A DNA stretch of 64,000 nt, taken from the NCBI GenBank assembly GCA_963377175.1, contig CAUJNA010000864.1, positions 1 through 64,000 on the forward strand. The letters are read 5' to 3'. Source of the DNA: Effrenium voratum. Taxonomy: Eukaryota; Sar; Dinophyceae; Suessiales; Symbiodiniaceae. The notes under the pieces were generated by a model. It was not told the DNA's origin. It made no database searches and was given only the letters and a program-made list of their open reading frames with translations. Position 1 is the first letter of the stretch. Every line of letters starts with the position of its first letter. This document shows positions 10,026 through 22,700 of this stretch, in pieces. Position numbers and translations under genes: made by a program.

Positions 10026-10450
10026 GGCGGGAGCGGGAGTCTTTCAACACGCATATTTTGGGCAGAGGCTTGGGGCCTGCCAATTTGGGAGCAGAGGGTG
10101 TGAAAATTGGAGGCTCGGGGCTTGGCAATTTGGGAGCATGAGTTTGGACTACAAAGATTTGCGCTGGATACTTGGTGCCTGCCGAGTACGTTGCGCTTTT
10201 TTTCAAGCGCAGATTTTGGGTGGAGACTTGAGGCTTGCCAATTTGGGACCAGAGGTTTTTGAAAGCAGCGGTTTGTGCTGGAGACTTGGGGCCTGGCAAT
10301 TTCGGGCTCAGGAGTTTTGGAAAATGCTGGAAGTTTGAGGCCTGGCAATTTTTGGGGAGTGAGTTTTTGGCTGCGAAGATTTATGTTGGGCAATTTGGGG
10401 CCTGCCAATTTGGAGCAATAGCTTTTGAAAGCAGGCTGCGCTGGTAGCGC

Positions 10451-12417
10451 TTGAGGGCTGGCTGCGCGAGCTAAAGAGCTCTGGTCACCTCAAGATCAAA
10501 GGGTAGACAGGATTCTTAGTTCAGGTTAGTGCAGATGCTAGGAGCACAGGGCAGTTGGTTCTGACACAGGCCATAGCCTGATCCATGCCAGATGGCTCAA
10601 TTTTAATTCCCAAGATGATGTCTTCAGCATGAAGTCCAAGATGATGTCTTAATCGTTGACGTCCCAGCCATATAGCCCTTTGGCAGAAACAGGGATAGAG
10701 AGGGAAAGAGATAGGGAGAGGAGAGAGGTAGAGGAGACAGAGGGAGACGGAGAGAGAGAGGGAGGGCAAAGTCAAAAACATTGTGAACCAGGAAATGCGG
10801 AACATGAAGGAAGATAGGAGCACAATAGCTGATCAACCACCCAAAAGGTGCCACACCTACCGCCGGCCTTTCTCAATATATGCTTGCTTGCAAGTTTTTC
10901 CTGCTGCAACTCCAAGATGGCTGGAGGTAAGTACGCAATCAACTTGCATGGCTTGGAAGGAATGTCCCACATGTTTAAATTAAAGGGAACTCTCACTTGG
11001 GCACGAGGTCATTGGAAAGGAAACTCATGTAAGCAACCTTTTCTATGACCTTTGAGTGCTGGTGGCAACTGACTTGACTTAGTGTGACCTATCAGAGCCT
11101 CTCACGCTTGTTTCCGGCAGACCACGCAGGTATGGAATCTGCGTTTGCTTGTTTCTTGCCTATGATCTTCCTGGGCAAATTAGAATGAGCTCACCCGGGG
11201 AACAAACGGATCCTCCATTCTAGTTGGTGAATTGGTTGGCAATTTGTGCAGATGCTTGTCTTGGCATCAGGTGCCATGCACCTCAAGATGTGAATGCACA
11301 GACGCTCCCGAGATTGAAGCTGCACTAGGGCTCGGCCTTTTGATCCCTCGAAACCGTAGCTTTCTTTAGGTCCCGCTTTTTCCTTGGCTTCCCTGCAGTT
11401 TCCCCTCACAAACCCTTCCAAGGGTAAGGGTTCCCTGAAGATCGGATCGCCTGTCCAGGTGCACGTGGAGGCAAAGGAGTTCCTCCACTACTCACACCTG
11501 CGGAGCGCCGGAGAGTCCAGGGGCTCATCGGGCGCCTTTTTTTGTGGCTCGCAGCATGTGCGTGTTTGTTTTGTTCTGCAAACGTGGACTTGCTGGTTTT
11601 GATGACTTTTTAGGTGTTGGAAGGTGGCACATGTTGTCCGACCAACCAGTAGACGGATAGGCACTTTGTCCAGAAAGACCAGCGCAGTACAAGAGAATCT
11701 CATCGGGCTCCGATATATTTGTTTCTTGAGATTCAAAGTGCTTTGTGGGTGTGCTGCGCCAACGCACCAACAGCCCGCCACACAGGTGGCGTCGTTCTGC
11801 AGATTGTTCTTTGAGCTTGATGTAAGCCATGTCAAGTTGGAGAATGGCTTCAAGAGGAGGGTGAGCAGCAACTGTTGATTCCCTGACTTTCTTCGCTTGC
11901 AAACAGCGGCGTTTTGTCTGAATCAATCATCGCCCCGTGGTTGATGAGGCCTGAGACACTGATAGTGCTGTGAGAGCCAATCTTTGGTTTGTGCGGGCCT
12001 GATGCCCCAAGACTCAAAGAAGAGATTCACGAACTATGAATTTGCCGGCCAAGACTCATCTACGCGAACACACCAGTTTGCTCACCAAGCCCCGGCTTAA
12101 TCAGTCATGAATGAGCGTAGATCCTCGTCGCCAAAACCTCCTTGCATCAATCCCAAGTGGCACATCACTTTGTGTGATACCAAAGGAATTCACTTTCAGT
12201 GATCAAGTAGTCATGTGGATGACCTATGTTGGCATCCCAAAAGGCGTTGCTTCTCACAACCATGAACAAGCCCGCCACAGAGTTGTGGATGCCCTGGTGT
12301 TCGCACTTGGCTATTGTCCTGAGCTGTTTCATTTTGCTTTTCTTCATGCAGAGAGCTTGGTAGCCTTGGCAGTTGCACCAACCGCGCCGCGCGTGTTTCG
12401 GTGGGTGAATTGTCCAG
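10451..12417. other. no recognisable gene
   Basis: Mixed-composition sequence. A purine-rich (GA/GGA) tract lies at 10691-10768. Frames on both strands are short, with no motif I can name. Missing N-terminal exons of the DEAD-box gene (ATP-binding loop, PTREL motif) were searched for here by eye and not found. Confidence 0.4.
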
Positions 12418-12487
12418 GCCGCCCTCTACGGGGACGGCAACCTCCGCTCCCAGTTCCGCCCGAGCCACAGCGTGAGCACTCGCAGCA
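12418..12487 (+). CDS. candidate isolated exon, unknown gene
   Basis: After a CAG acceptor at 12415-12417 the frame reads AALYGDGNLRSQFRPSHSV, with nearly every codon ending in G or C, as in the confirmed host exons of this window. No family was recognised. It could be an upstream exon of the DEAD-box gene or part of a separate gene. The 3' boundary is not resolved. The opposite strand is also open here, which lowers confidence. Confidence 0.3.
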
Positions 12488-13110
12488 AGACAAGGCGCCT
12501 TCAATGCTCGGCGTACGAGCAACTGGTTGCCCTTTTGGGGGGTTGTTTGGAAGGGAAGCCAAAACGAAACCACCCATTTTCATTGGGGGGTCTATTTTGA
12601 AGCAAACTGTTGACCATGGATGGTGTCCTTGGTTTGTGTTGGGCATGCAATGTGAGATGCTTGGAAGGTGCTGGTTGTATGAACTGGTTGAAACCAAGTC
12701 CTTTTTTTGGTAAGGCTTATTGTGAGGACACTCTTTCACATGGTGTTTGAGGGGGTTGAAGGAGCAACAACGGGTCACAAATTCTGACAACCCTATATTC
12801 ACCGTCCAATTCTTGGGTGCGCTAACGAACTTGCCACCAGGCAGGCCAGTGACAGGCGCCATGCCCCAAGAAGGGCCCTATCATAGAAACCTCGTTACCA
12901 TAAGCTCTAGCAGAAGCGGGATTGGGGAGGCCGTCTTTCCGTTGGCATACATGGGCTGTTTGAAGGCGAGGAGCATGCAAGTCACAGCTGAACTCAGGCT
13001 TTGAGGGTTCGTTTGGGGGGCAGCTACATTGTCAAGGGCATGTACCCTCAGTTCAGTATTGATATGTCGGGGGGTGACTCATTCAGTTCACTTTCTATTT
13101 GGTGAAACAC

Positions 13111-14105
13111 ACACATATATATATATATGTATGTACCAGTCCCCCCCCCCCCCAATGGTATGGTCCCCCCACTCCCCCGCATCATCTGCATCTTGGGGAT
13201 GATGCTAGCAATGCTGGGGATGTTGTCCAGTACCAGTGAGCCCTGCAGCTTCGGTCCCAGACTCCCCCTTTCACTCCGCGAACCAACACCCCAGCACCTC
13301 TTGCAACATCCTACCATAAACCAAACCACCCTGCAACCCCTCCTTAACCCCAACCCTAAGCCTAAATCAATCCAAACCCCAAACCCACCCCCTAAACCAA
13401 CCCACCAAGCCTAAACCAACTCCGAACCACAACCACCCAAACACCCAACCACCCAACCACCCCACCACCCCACCACCCCACCCCACCCCCACAAGAAAGG
13501 GGTTCACGGCCTGGAACATATATATATATATATGTATGGGTCAGAACAACCACCCCCTGCCCGTCAACCATCCAAAAGTCATACACCATCCCCAATCCAG
13601 CTTGACTTGAACCGCAGGACAACCTCAAGCTAGCCCTGAATCTAATTGACATGAAGCCTAAGATAATTAAGTCAGAAAAACCTGCATGCTCAACCCAGCA
13701 AAGCCCCAAAGGATCCCTAAACCCATTGTAAATCAGCCCCCGGCTATCCTAAGAAAAACTGATAATCAGTTTAAATAACCTAAGCAATGTCCTAAAATCC
13801 TGAGCTACAAGCCCGAAACTCAAAGGTAAGCTTGAGATGCCCCAAAGGATCCTTAAATCCAAACTGAATCATCCGAAACCAACAGCAGTCAACTCTCAAC
13901 GAAGCCTGACTTGCCCTCCAAACCAACACCTCACACCACAGAGGGGGAGGGGGGGAACCATAACCACAGGGGGGGAGGGGGGAACGATAACCACAAGGGG
14001 GCGGGGGCACCACACCCACAGGGGGGTGGGGGGTACCATGACCATTGGGTTGGGGGGGAGGGGGGCACGAGCCCTGACCCATATATATATATATATATAC
14101 ATATT
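13111..14105. repeat. inverted C/G-tract and (AT)n modules
   Basis: (AT)n at 13115-13129 is followed by a run of 13 C (13141-13153) and CAATGGTATGGT. The reverse-complement order appears at 14015-14099: ACCATGACCATTGGG, G tracts, then (AT)n at 14081-14099. A third (AT)n at 13517-13533 ends in GTATGGGTCAG, the inverse of CTGACCCAT at 14075-14083. Between them, 13940-14068 holds a tandem ~30-bp unit of G tracts separated by 'aaccataaccaca'. Telomere-like 'aaccctaa' and 'ccctaaacc' pieces lie at 13340-13415. Confidence 0.65.
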
Positions 14106-14456
14106 TAATCATATGCATATATACATACACATTTTGGCCGGGGCTCAAGTTCTTTCCGGGTGTTCCTTCTCATCTCAGATGCTTTCTGGATACCAACATG
14201 TGTTTTCACCAACAGTCAAAAAGGCCTAATATGTGATGAGTTGGCATGCAGCCTTGGTAGTAGTAGCCAGTTGGCATCAGCTCCATGGTCCAAACTTGGA
14301 GCACTGAGACACCAAGGGCCCAGCTTTCGCCAGAAAGCGAAAGACAGCCGCGCTCCTTACTTGCCCGCTCCAACGTGCACCGCGTGGATGCTACTCCTTG
14401 TCGCTCTGCAGCGGGGTGCAGTGACAGCATGCAATACTCCTACCTAAGCGCACCGG

Positions 14457-15330
14457 CTTGACAACTGTGGAAGTCATATATGGCGTGTTTGCTTGGCAGT
14501 CTGTGCAAGTGCTGCCTTGCACTTTGATCTTCTTGCTTGTTCCTGCACAGCTTCCGTCCGTTGTAAGCAGTGCCGTCGCAGGATGAGAACAGAAAGAAGG
14601 TTGCCCCTGATGGCGGGAGCCACATGGCAATGACTCCTTAGCGCACTTGATCGCTGAGACAGCCCTTGGCGTGACAAGACACCATTTGGAGTGTATGTCG
14701 CCACTTTGGAGACACGTGTGCGGCTTGCGCCTTTTGTTGTTGAGGTGTGCGCAAATTGGACAGGTAGTTAGACTGTGCTGCCGCATGATGAGAACAGAAA
14801 GAAGGTTGCCCCTGATGGCGGGAGCCACATGGCAATGACCCCTTAGCGCACTTGATCGCTGAGACAGCCCCTTGCTTGACAAAAGACTGAGTCGATGTAT
14901 GCTGCTACGTGGCGACAAGAATGTGGCATGGTTCACGTCTTGCATTTAGAGGTGCTGTGACCGTGCTCTTACATTGACCAGGTAGTTGGAAGCAGCTGCA
15001 AATATGCTGCCGCTTGATGAGAACATACAGGTTGCCCTGATGGCGGGAGCCACATGACAATGACTCCTAAGCGCGCTCTTGGCTTGACAACAGCAGCTGT
15101 GGATGTACTTGCCACTTTGGCAACAGTTGTATATGGCATGTTTGCTTGGCAGTCTGTGCAAGTGCAAGGCCACTTTGAGCTGCTTGCTTGTTCCTGCATA
15201 GCTTCCGTCCGTTGTCGGTTAAGTTTGCTGGAAGCAGTGCTGTCGCAGGATGAGAACAGAAAGAAGGTTGCCCCTAATGGCGGGAGCCACATGGCAATGA
15301 CTCCTTAGCGCACTTGATCGCTGAGACTCC
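14457..15330. repeat. ~205-233 bp tandem repeat, four copies
   Basis: The block 'gatgagaacagaaagaaggt' followed by 'tggcgggagccacatggcaa' and 'cttagcgcacttgatcgctg' occurs from 14582, 14787, 15016 (shorter) and 15249. A second block, containing 'gtttgcttggcagtctgtgc' and 'cagcttccgtccgttg', occurs at about 14487-14565 and 15140-15215. Repeated short minus-strand frames here are produced by the repeat. Confidence 0.85.
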
Positions 15331-16724
15331 GCATGCTGAGCGATACATGCTGAACGATACATGTCCTGCAGGATGGTTGGACCTTGAAAGACATCAATGC
15401 GGTTTTGGAGAATAGGCTTTCCTCCCGCCATTTGGGGCACGCACCTGAGATCTTCTTGGAAGGCCACTCCTCTCAATGGAACCCCAGTAGAAGGTGCGAA
15501 CCATAGTCTCGCACGACATCATCTTCGGTAGCTTGGCCCTATCAGAGGCCCTGCCTCGACCTCGCTCAGTATACAGCATTTTTCCAGCATTTGCTCACTG
15601 CTCCTTGAATGCATGAGCTTGCTGGAAAATGTCGAAGGGGATCCTTGCTGGGTTGGGATGCTTGGTATTCCTGGCGGGCTTTTCATTCTGTTCAAAAGTT
15701 CGCACACGGACAGTACCTGCGCGGAGGCACTTTGGTCAAGGTCAAATCTTTACATATATATATATATTTATACCTTGAGTTGTGACTCCGGATATGCTGA
15801 GTGGGACGTACCAGTCCCTTGCCATGGGGAAGTTGAGGTGATTTGGCGCATGGCGCCGACATCCTAGCGGTGGCCTCGGAGCAGAATTTCGTTCAACTTG
15901 GCCTGATTTTGTCACCTATTGTGATGCGCAAAGACTTGGAATTCCTCCAAACGGCACGGGTTTAATGTTGGCTTTCTTTTGAACCTACCTATGGGTGCCC
16001 CTTTTGACCCGCAACCAGTTCTTTCCGAGTAGCTTTAGACGGAACTGGTCGAGACTGATTGCCATAGCATTTCTCGCCCACTTAAGCAAACGGACGTTTC
16101 TATGTGCCTCATGTTTTGGGGCTTGCGTTTGGTAGTGGGACGGAACAGGTATACGTCATAAGTACATGGACTCAACTAGCCGAAGGTCGTGCAAAGAAGC
16201 ATCTGAACCCGCTGGGGGCCAGCCAACTTGTAGAAACCAAAGTCGATGGATTTTGGGCACTGCCCATGTATGATTCCAGACTCCAATCACAGTCGCAGTG
16301 TATTTTGCGCATTTTTATAACGAGCTGACCTGGGGAGTAGACGAGGTCACCCATCATAAAGGCTCCTTACGCCGGCATTCCTTATTTCGTTTTGTGAGCT
16401 TTACGATCTTGTGCAGATCGCCTCTCCTTTGTGTTGATGTGCTGCTGACAGAACTAATTATGACCGATGGTGCCTACCTTTCAGCAATCGCCACTGGTCA
16501 ACTTGCAGGGAAAGCAACTGCTTTGTACGAAACTAATGCCTGACCCAAGGCCATGTTGGGCGAATTCTCAAATTCTAGCGACCGCACAAGCAAGCTGACC
16601 ATGAACGCTCCTTCCTACGGGGTCCCTTATTTTGGGTCGGTGAGTTGTTAGGATTCACCTCGATGCTTGTGAAGCGGGGCGTGTCTTGATTTTGGCGGCT
16701 CATTTGACGCACAATACCTGTCAG
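15331..16724. other. no recognisable gene; small (AT)n at about 15751
   Basis: I find no exon-like sequence with host codon use. A short (TA)n tract lies near 15751-15768. The stretch ends at the first recognised exon of the DEAD-box helicase. Confidence 0.4.
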
Positions 16725-16784
16725 GTTTCAACACCAGGGCGGCTGGTGGATGCTCTTCACAAGGGTATGGTGAGATTGGAGCAG
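16725..16784 (+). CDS. DEAD-box helicase exon, motif Ib (TPGRL)
   Basis: Acceptor CAG at 16722-16724, then VSTPGRLVDALHKGMVRLEQ in phase 0, 60 bp. The donor is GC (CAG|GCTGGG). Joined to the next exon it gives RLEQ-VRFLVLDE, the spacing usual for this family. Confidence 0.75.
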
Positions 16785-19700
16785 GCTGGGTGCAGGTGGG
16801 TGTGTCTATTGAATGATACCGTGACAATGACACCCCTTTTAGGGCAGTTTTGGCTACCCGCCTGTGTAGGCGTTTTTGTGTGTTGTACATGTTCAGTCAG
16901 AATCACATTACTTCAACCTGCATGAGTACCTTTCACAAGATCTGCGTGCTTTTCACGGAGACCTGGTTGCGTGGGGCGTTGACAACGGTCGCGTGTCATT
17001 GAGCACCAGAGCTGGGCGCAGGTCCGCTTCCTCGTCTTAGACGAGGTTGACCGGATGATGGAGCTGGGCGGGTGTCTCAGCAACTCATGGCTGAAGGACT
17101 TGAAGCAGCCTCGTTGTTGAACGTTTGTTTGAAAATCCCATGGCGAGCTGAAAGGTGGGAGTTTTGCGGTATGAGCAACGGGCTCAACTGATGATTGTGG
17201 GCCAGAAGGTCCATCGCCATGATGGAGGCTGGACAATCGGGTTCATTGTTTGCGCAAACTTGTCTAGGCAAAGAGGGGCGTAGATTTAACATGGAGTCTG
17301 ATGAAACCTGCTTTTGTCACATCCGAGTTGACAAACAGCATGAAATCACCGGCCGGTCTCTTTGGCTTTCTCCCCAAGGGACCCAGCCAAAGATCCAGAA
17401 TTGGGCCATAGTTGTTTGGCGTATTTTGACACAGATAGATCATTCAAACGGGAGAATTAAGGGTGCTTCTTCAGGGACGGTCGGCATTCTCCCCTGGGCC
17501 CCAGGTTTTGGCAGCCAATTGGAAGAGATCGTCACCATGGGCGCCATGCAACGTCCTTGGCGAGGTAAAGGCCAGTCTCAAACTGCCACTTCTCCGTTGC
17601 AAACGGTAGATGAGATGACACCAAGGTGTTGACTTTCAGTCGTTTGATTTATCCACCTTTTTCAAAGATGTTTTTTGTTGGTGGTTTGTCTAAAATTTAT
17701 CAGCCCACTGAGGGGGGGAGGAGGCAGAGTCAGAGTCTAAGCCCTAAACGCTTAGCCGCGGAGCTTGACATATCCCTTTCAGAGCCGCTTCAAAGTAGGA
17801 GCCGTAATGTCCATAGCGTGGCTTGGGCGCCCATGCCTACCCTGCGGGAAGGCACAAGAGTCTCAAAGGCGGCTGGCTACTTCAGAGTTTTTGCTCACAT
17901 AGACTTTGATCGTAGATGTTGATTGAAGTTGCACAAGACTCTCGTCCGCAATCGTTCGAATCGGTTCTACCAAACTCATCCCCTACACAGCAGAAAGGAC
18001 CGCCGTGGCCTCCTTCCCCCAGTCCCAAACAGAAATGGTCAAAAGGGAAGCCTGTGGCTCAGGCCGAGCAAGGTGGGTGGGCGCCAGACCACCGCCGGGA
18101 GCCCAAGCCAGTTGGCTCCGAGCGCTCGTTTTGGGATCCTTCGGTGGTGCCGCCTTTAGAAGGGGCCGCGACCTAACAAAAACGTTTTGGTAGGGCATAT
18201 GTATCCAAACCTGGAAAGGGTGGCGGAGGGTTCTGAAGGGTTCCATGAAGTTGGGATATCACGCGCGCTTGTTTCAAACTCGAGCGTGAAATAGAAATCA
18301 GCCTCGCCTGGTCCAAGTCGAGTGGACACCATTATACGTGCCGATTCTTCATCTTGACATGCGCACGTCTCTTGGGCATTCTTCTTTATATTGTTTCTTA
18401 TTGTTTCTTATTTGCGACCGGTTGAGTGTTTGTTTAGTGGACGTTGGCTTCAAGGAAAAGGCTCGGGGAGCTCCAGTGAGATGCCCTCAAACACCGCATG
18501 CGGACGGATTCTTTGCGCCTCACTCAACCTCCGCACTCCGCGAGTCCCAGAAGCGTTCGGTTTCTGCCTTTTCCCTCACTTGGTTGCTTTTTGGTTCTGA
18601 GCCAACCTTTCTTTGGCCTGGAAAACGAACATTCCCAAGGCCAAAAGGACCGCGTGCTTTTGAAGAAACCCACCTGTGCCCTCCCACCCGCCGGACCCGC
18701 CGGACCCGGTCTGCACCTCTGCACCTGCCATCTCACGTCCCGCTGAGTTCTGGTCCGCCACCATCCCGCTGTCAGTGCGGGACCTGGCGCAAGCCTTCCT
18801 GGGCCGCAACTGCGCCCGGGGGCCGAGAAGTTTGGAGCCTCGGAGCCACGTCATTTGAGCCATGTGAGGCCTCATGTTGTGCATTTTGAGACTTGCTCGA
18901 TACGAGACGAATCTATGAATGTCACTTTGGGGGCCAAGTCTGAGGTAGAAGTGGGTGCCTTTTGGGCGGTTTGTGGCGTTGAATATCTATAGATTGGCGT
19001 TGACAAATCGAGCTAGCATGGTTGTGGAGCTATTCAAGGGCTGGTTTCGATCTCATGACCTGCATGCCTTGGTCAACAGAGTCGTACAGCAGGGCCTGGC
19101 AACTGATTCCACTCAGATTCCACTCTGTACTTCACCTTGGACCCATTAAATACTCATTAGAATGGCACAATCTTCTCCGAGTGGTTTGCACTGCGAGTGA
19201 ATGGAGATTGGGAATTGCTATTGACTAGGATATTGTTTCTCAGAGCCCACAACAGCGATCAGCTGTATTGAAGAAGGGCTCGTAGACTGCTCCCTTTCAA
19301 CGTAATCTTTTTGAACGCTCAAGCGCCCTGCCCCTATTTTGGGGTTCCCAGCATGGATCTTGGCAAGGATCCAACCCCCCTTCAAGAGTCCTTTTCTCTC
19401 GCAACGACCCGGGGGTCCGCACTTGGGATCCGACCCGCTCTGACCCGAGATCCGAAATATCAGGTTTGGGTGGACTGCACCGGCGGCGAGAGCAACCCCG
19501 TGGTGCGCCTTGCTCGAGTGGTTCGGCAGATTTTGTCCCTTGTCGAAGGGTTTCTGAAGCAACGAAGGAACCTGACCTGCAGTGCAAGCACAGGCTTTCC
19601 TGGCCCATCCAAAATCGGCCATTGCGGTTGGGCCCTCAAGACAGGAGAACGGCCAGAGGTGACCCAAAGTTGGCGTGCAAGATGTCCGAATCCACAAGCA

Positions 19701-22700
19701 ACTGAACATGTATTTGTCAGTCTTTAGAGGACATAGATCTAAGCTCCCCTTGCCCGCAGAAACCAGGGGGCAGAACATCCAATCCGCCAACGTCGTCCTG
19801 GGCAACAAGCATAGTTTGGCAGATTGCGGCGACCCCACAAAAAGCTGCCTTTCGCTCAGAAGATTGTTTGCAATATTAATCAACACCAGCTCTTCGGAGA
19901 GCCCATGCAATCCACCCGGGCCACAGACATGGCCGCGAGCGGATTCCAGAAATCCTCGAAGGGATACAGACCCTGTTGATTTTTGGGATGTGGGTGTCTC
20001 CACTTTGAAGCAATCCTAGATCTATGCTCCACGAGCCTCACGCCTTGCGCGCAGCCCACGACCATTACGCACATGTTCATCGACGCGCGGCCTCCTCACC
20101 GCATCATGCGAGAGCCGGGGACCCGGGGCTCTCTGCTTTGTGTACCTGGGTCGAGAGTTTCAGGATGGTGCGATGAATCAGTTAAAGCATACAATCAGTC
20201 AGGCTATTTTCCAGAAGTAGGGACCCCTAGACCACAACCTTGTAGGTCAGTCCCTTGACTTTTGCGTCGTGTTTAAGGGAATCAATGTGTAACACATAAC
20301 ATCGCCCCACTTGAAGGCGTTCCCTTTTCTTCAGGATTCATGCTGCTCCTGTATGTTGCTCAGGCAGCAGCCAGCAACAGGTGCCAACACAGCATGGCAA
20401 ACGAGGCCCACACTTCAACATGGGCCCTAGAATGTTTCACTCTTTTTTTGGCTCCACCTGAAACTTGCACCATGTTGCTAGAATACCATTAACCACCTTT
20501 TGGAAAGCCAACCGCGGGATTGAGGGTCATCCCCAAGACCAGCGAACTCATCAGCTAGGGTCGTGCCGTCTCAGCGGTTTCGAGTGTGAAGCTTGAGGTT
20601 CCAACCTGGCGACCAGGTGATCACCAAGGGCGGAAGGCCCGGCGACGGCGCTGAGTTTGCTGATGGAAGCGCGATCCTGTGTGTGAAGGGTGAATTGGGG
20701 GGTTCTGGTTCAAAGGTACGAAAGGAAGCCAAGCTTTGTTTGGGTCAAAGGCAAGGACTCTGCGGTCAACAGTATGGGAAGCACAACATGCAGGAATCTT
20801 AAGTACGAGCTCACCCAATTGCACTGTGGCTGAACGCGAGACCATACACTAGTGTCGAAATCCACCCCAATGCAGGTTTCACCTGTTTTCGCCAGTCCAA
20901 GGCCAAATCAGCCCTTCGACCATTTGCGCCCAAATCGACCCAGCGATGCGATTCCGGAGGAAGGGCATCGTAGAGTTCCAGGTGGGGCGCCGGGCGCCTG
21001 AGAAGTTCGAGGCTGCCACGGCTGATTTGTTGACTCTCAAGTAGACTGAAACCTGCGTCACCCTTGGATTTGGGCATCCCGCAGCTTTTGAATACATCAG
21101 TGTTGAGGCCATTAAACCAGTTGGACCCCTGAGGGGCGGCTGTGGCCTTGGTTTCCCACACCATGTACAGCCAGGGTTCAAGGCACATCCTGCAATTGAA
21201 TATCGTCTCGTTGGACGCCATTTCGACTGAGGCCGGTGGCGGGTCCAGTTCGACGATGGGGACCTGGTGCAGCGGAAGATGCTGCAGAAGGCGAATTTCA
21301 TGCCAGGGTGGCATGAAAACTCTGTCGCCGTTCTTGAATGAATAGGCAGTGGTCTCGCGCAAGTGACAAGTAGCGCCCAATGAGGCCCTTCTCGGTCCAC
21401 GGGGCCCTTTTCGGGGGTCCACGCAGGATGTTAATTGGATGCAGACACAGTTGCGTTTTCTAACTTAGGAAGATGTGGGTGGATCTTTGCATACATGGCC
21501 CACTGAGAGAACCAAGTATTTGGCCTCAAAAAAGGGAGCAATGCCCAAAACGAGTGAGCTATTGTTTGCAAAATGATTCAACACCTGGATTGTCACTGAG
21601 CAGGTCAATCGTAATCCTGCCACAAGCAAGCCAAATGCTGGGCCCTCTTACATGGCTGACTGTGGATGGTCATCCTTGAACGACTTTGAATAGCAGACAA
21701 TCAGGATCTATTCACCAACTGGCCCAGCTTAGACTCCAGCCGCACAGCTGCCAACAATGAACTTGCAAGCCGCACTTCTCCCACGGCTGTCGATCCCCGT
21801 GAAGCTGCGGCTCGGTCTGACTGGTGACAGGGGCGGCTGCACCATACGAGTTTGCGCATCGACGGCGTCAAGAAGCATAAGCTGGAGTTGCTGGGGCCCC
21901 AGCCCACGCGCCGGAAGGAAAGCAGCTGGGCAGCTGCAGTTTAGATCATGTGTTGGCAAAGTGTGTCTTCAAATCAAGGGCTCTGTTGATGGTTGGTCTC
22001 CCCTTGTGGCTTTCCGTTCTTGTTTCAGCGAAGCCGCCCCTACTGACAATGAGATCTTGTTTCAGCGTGAAGCTTCCATTCAGAGGGCGCGGACCAGGAA
22101 AGCTCATTCAGCCGCAAAATAATACCTTGAAGGTATGAAGGAACTACGTCAGCAAGCGACTTTCGATCATTGTCCTTCAATACGACTGGGGGTGTTCAGC
22201 TGTTCCAGCTTCATACCCACAACATCGTGCGAGCATCTCGATTAACTTGATGTAGAATGAGTTTACTCGTGATTTGTCCCGTCTTCTGGTTCTCTCTCCA
22301 TCACTCTCTCTCTCTCTCTCTCTCTCTCCCGTTATCTATGTTTCTCCCTGTCTCACATGTGTCATATCAACCTTTCGCATCAGTATGAGTGCCGTGCTGT
22401 TATTTGCCAGCTGCTACTCCGAGTTTTGCATGTAATGCTCAGAGCTACATGCGTCGCCGCATAGTCAATGTGCATCGGTGCGTTGGGCAGGTTCTTTCCA
22501 CTGGTGTAGTGTCAGAGAGCTTCTTCCCTGGAGCTTGGAGTACTTCACTCCGTTTGACACCACGAAGAAGCAAGGACCTAAGGAGCAGGATGGGTTAGGG
22601 GAGCATCCCTTCAAGTACAAGGCGAGCCACTCAGTGCCATAGGCGAGCCATGGGAAGGTGATAGCCCGTGTCACAAGTTACTAGGCCCTTAGGTGAGTTA

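Larger units (their letters stand above)
8490..10450. repeat. degenerate ~60-bp tandem repeat field
   Basis: About 20 diverged copies of a block close to 'gagacttggggcctgccaat' followed by 'ttgggagcagg' and 'ttttggaaagcaaa'. Examples start near 8620, 8724, 8788, 8990, 9049, 9211, 9256, 9400, 10063, 10223 and 10280. Spacing is mostly 50-65 bp and sometimes doubled. The field is interrupted by a different 73-bp array at 9541-9925 and a tRNA-like piece. Long reading frames in this field, on either strand, come from the repeats and are not genes. Confidence 0.75.

Noticed and set aside
9476..10408. 310-codon minus frame and 259-codon + frame across the 73-bp array
   Set aside because: The repeat period keeps both strands open (73 bp shifts frame each unit), and the peptides are repeats of the unit with no domain.
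13141..14068. CRISPR-like array in the G-tract repeats
   Set aside because: Units are low-complexity G runs of unequal length with no unique spacers, and the genome is eukaryotic.
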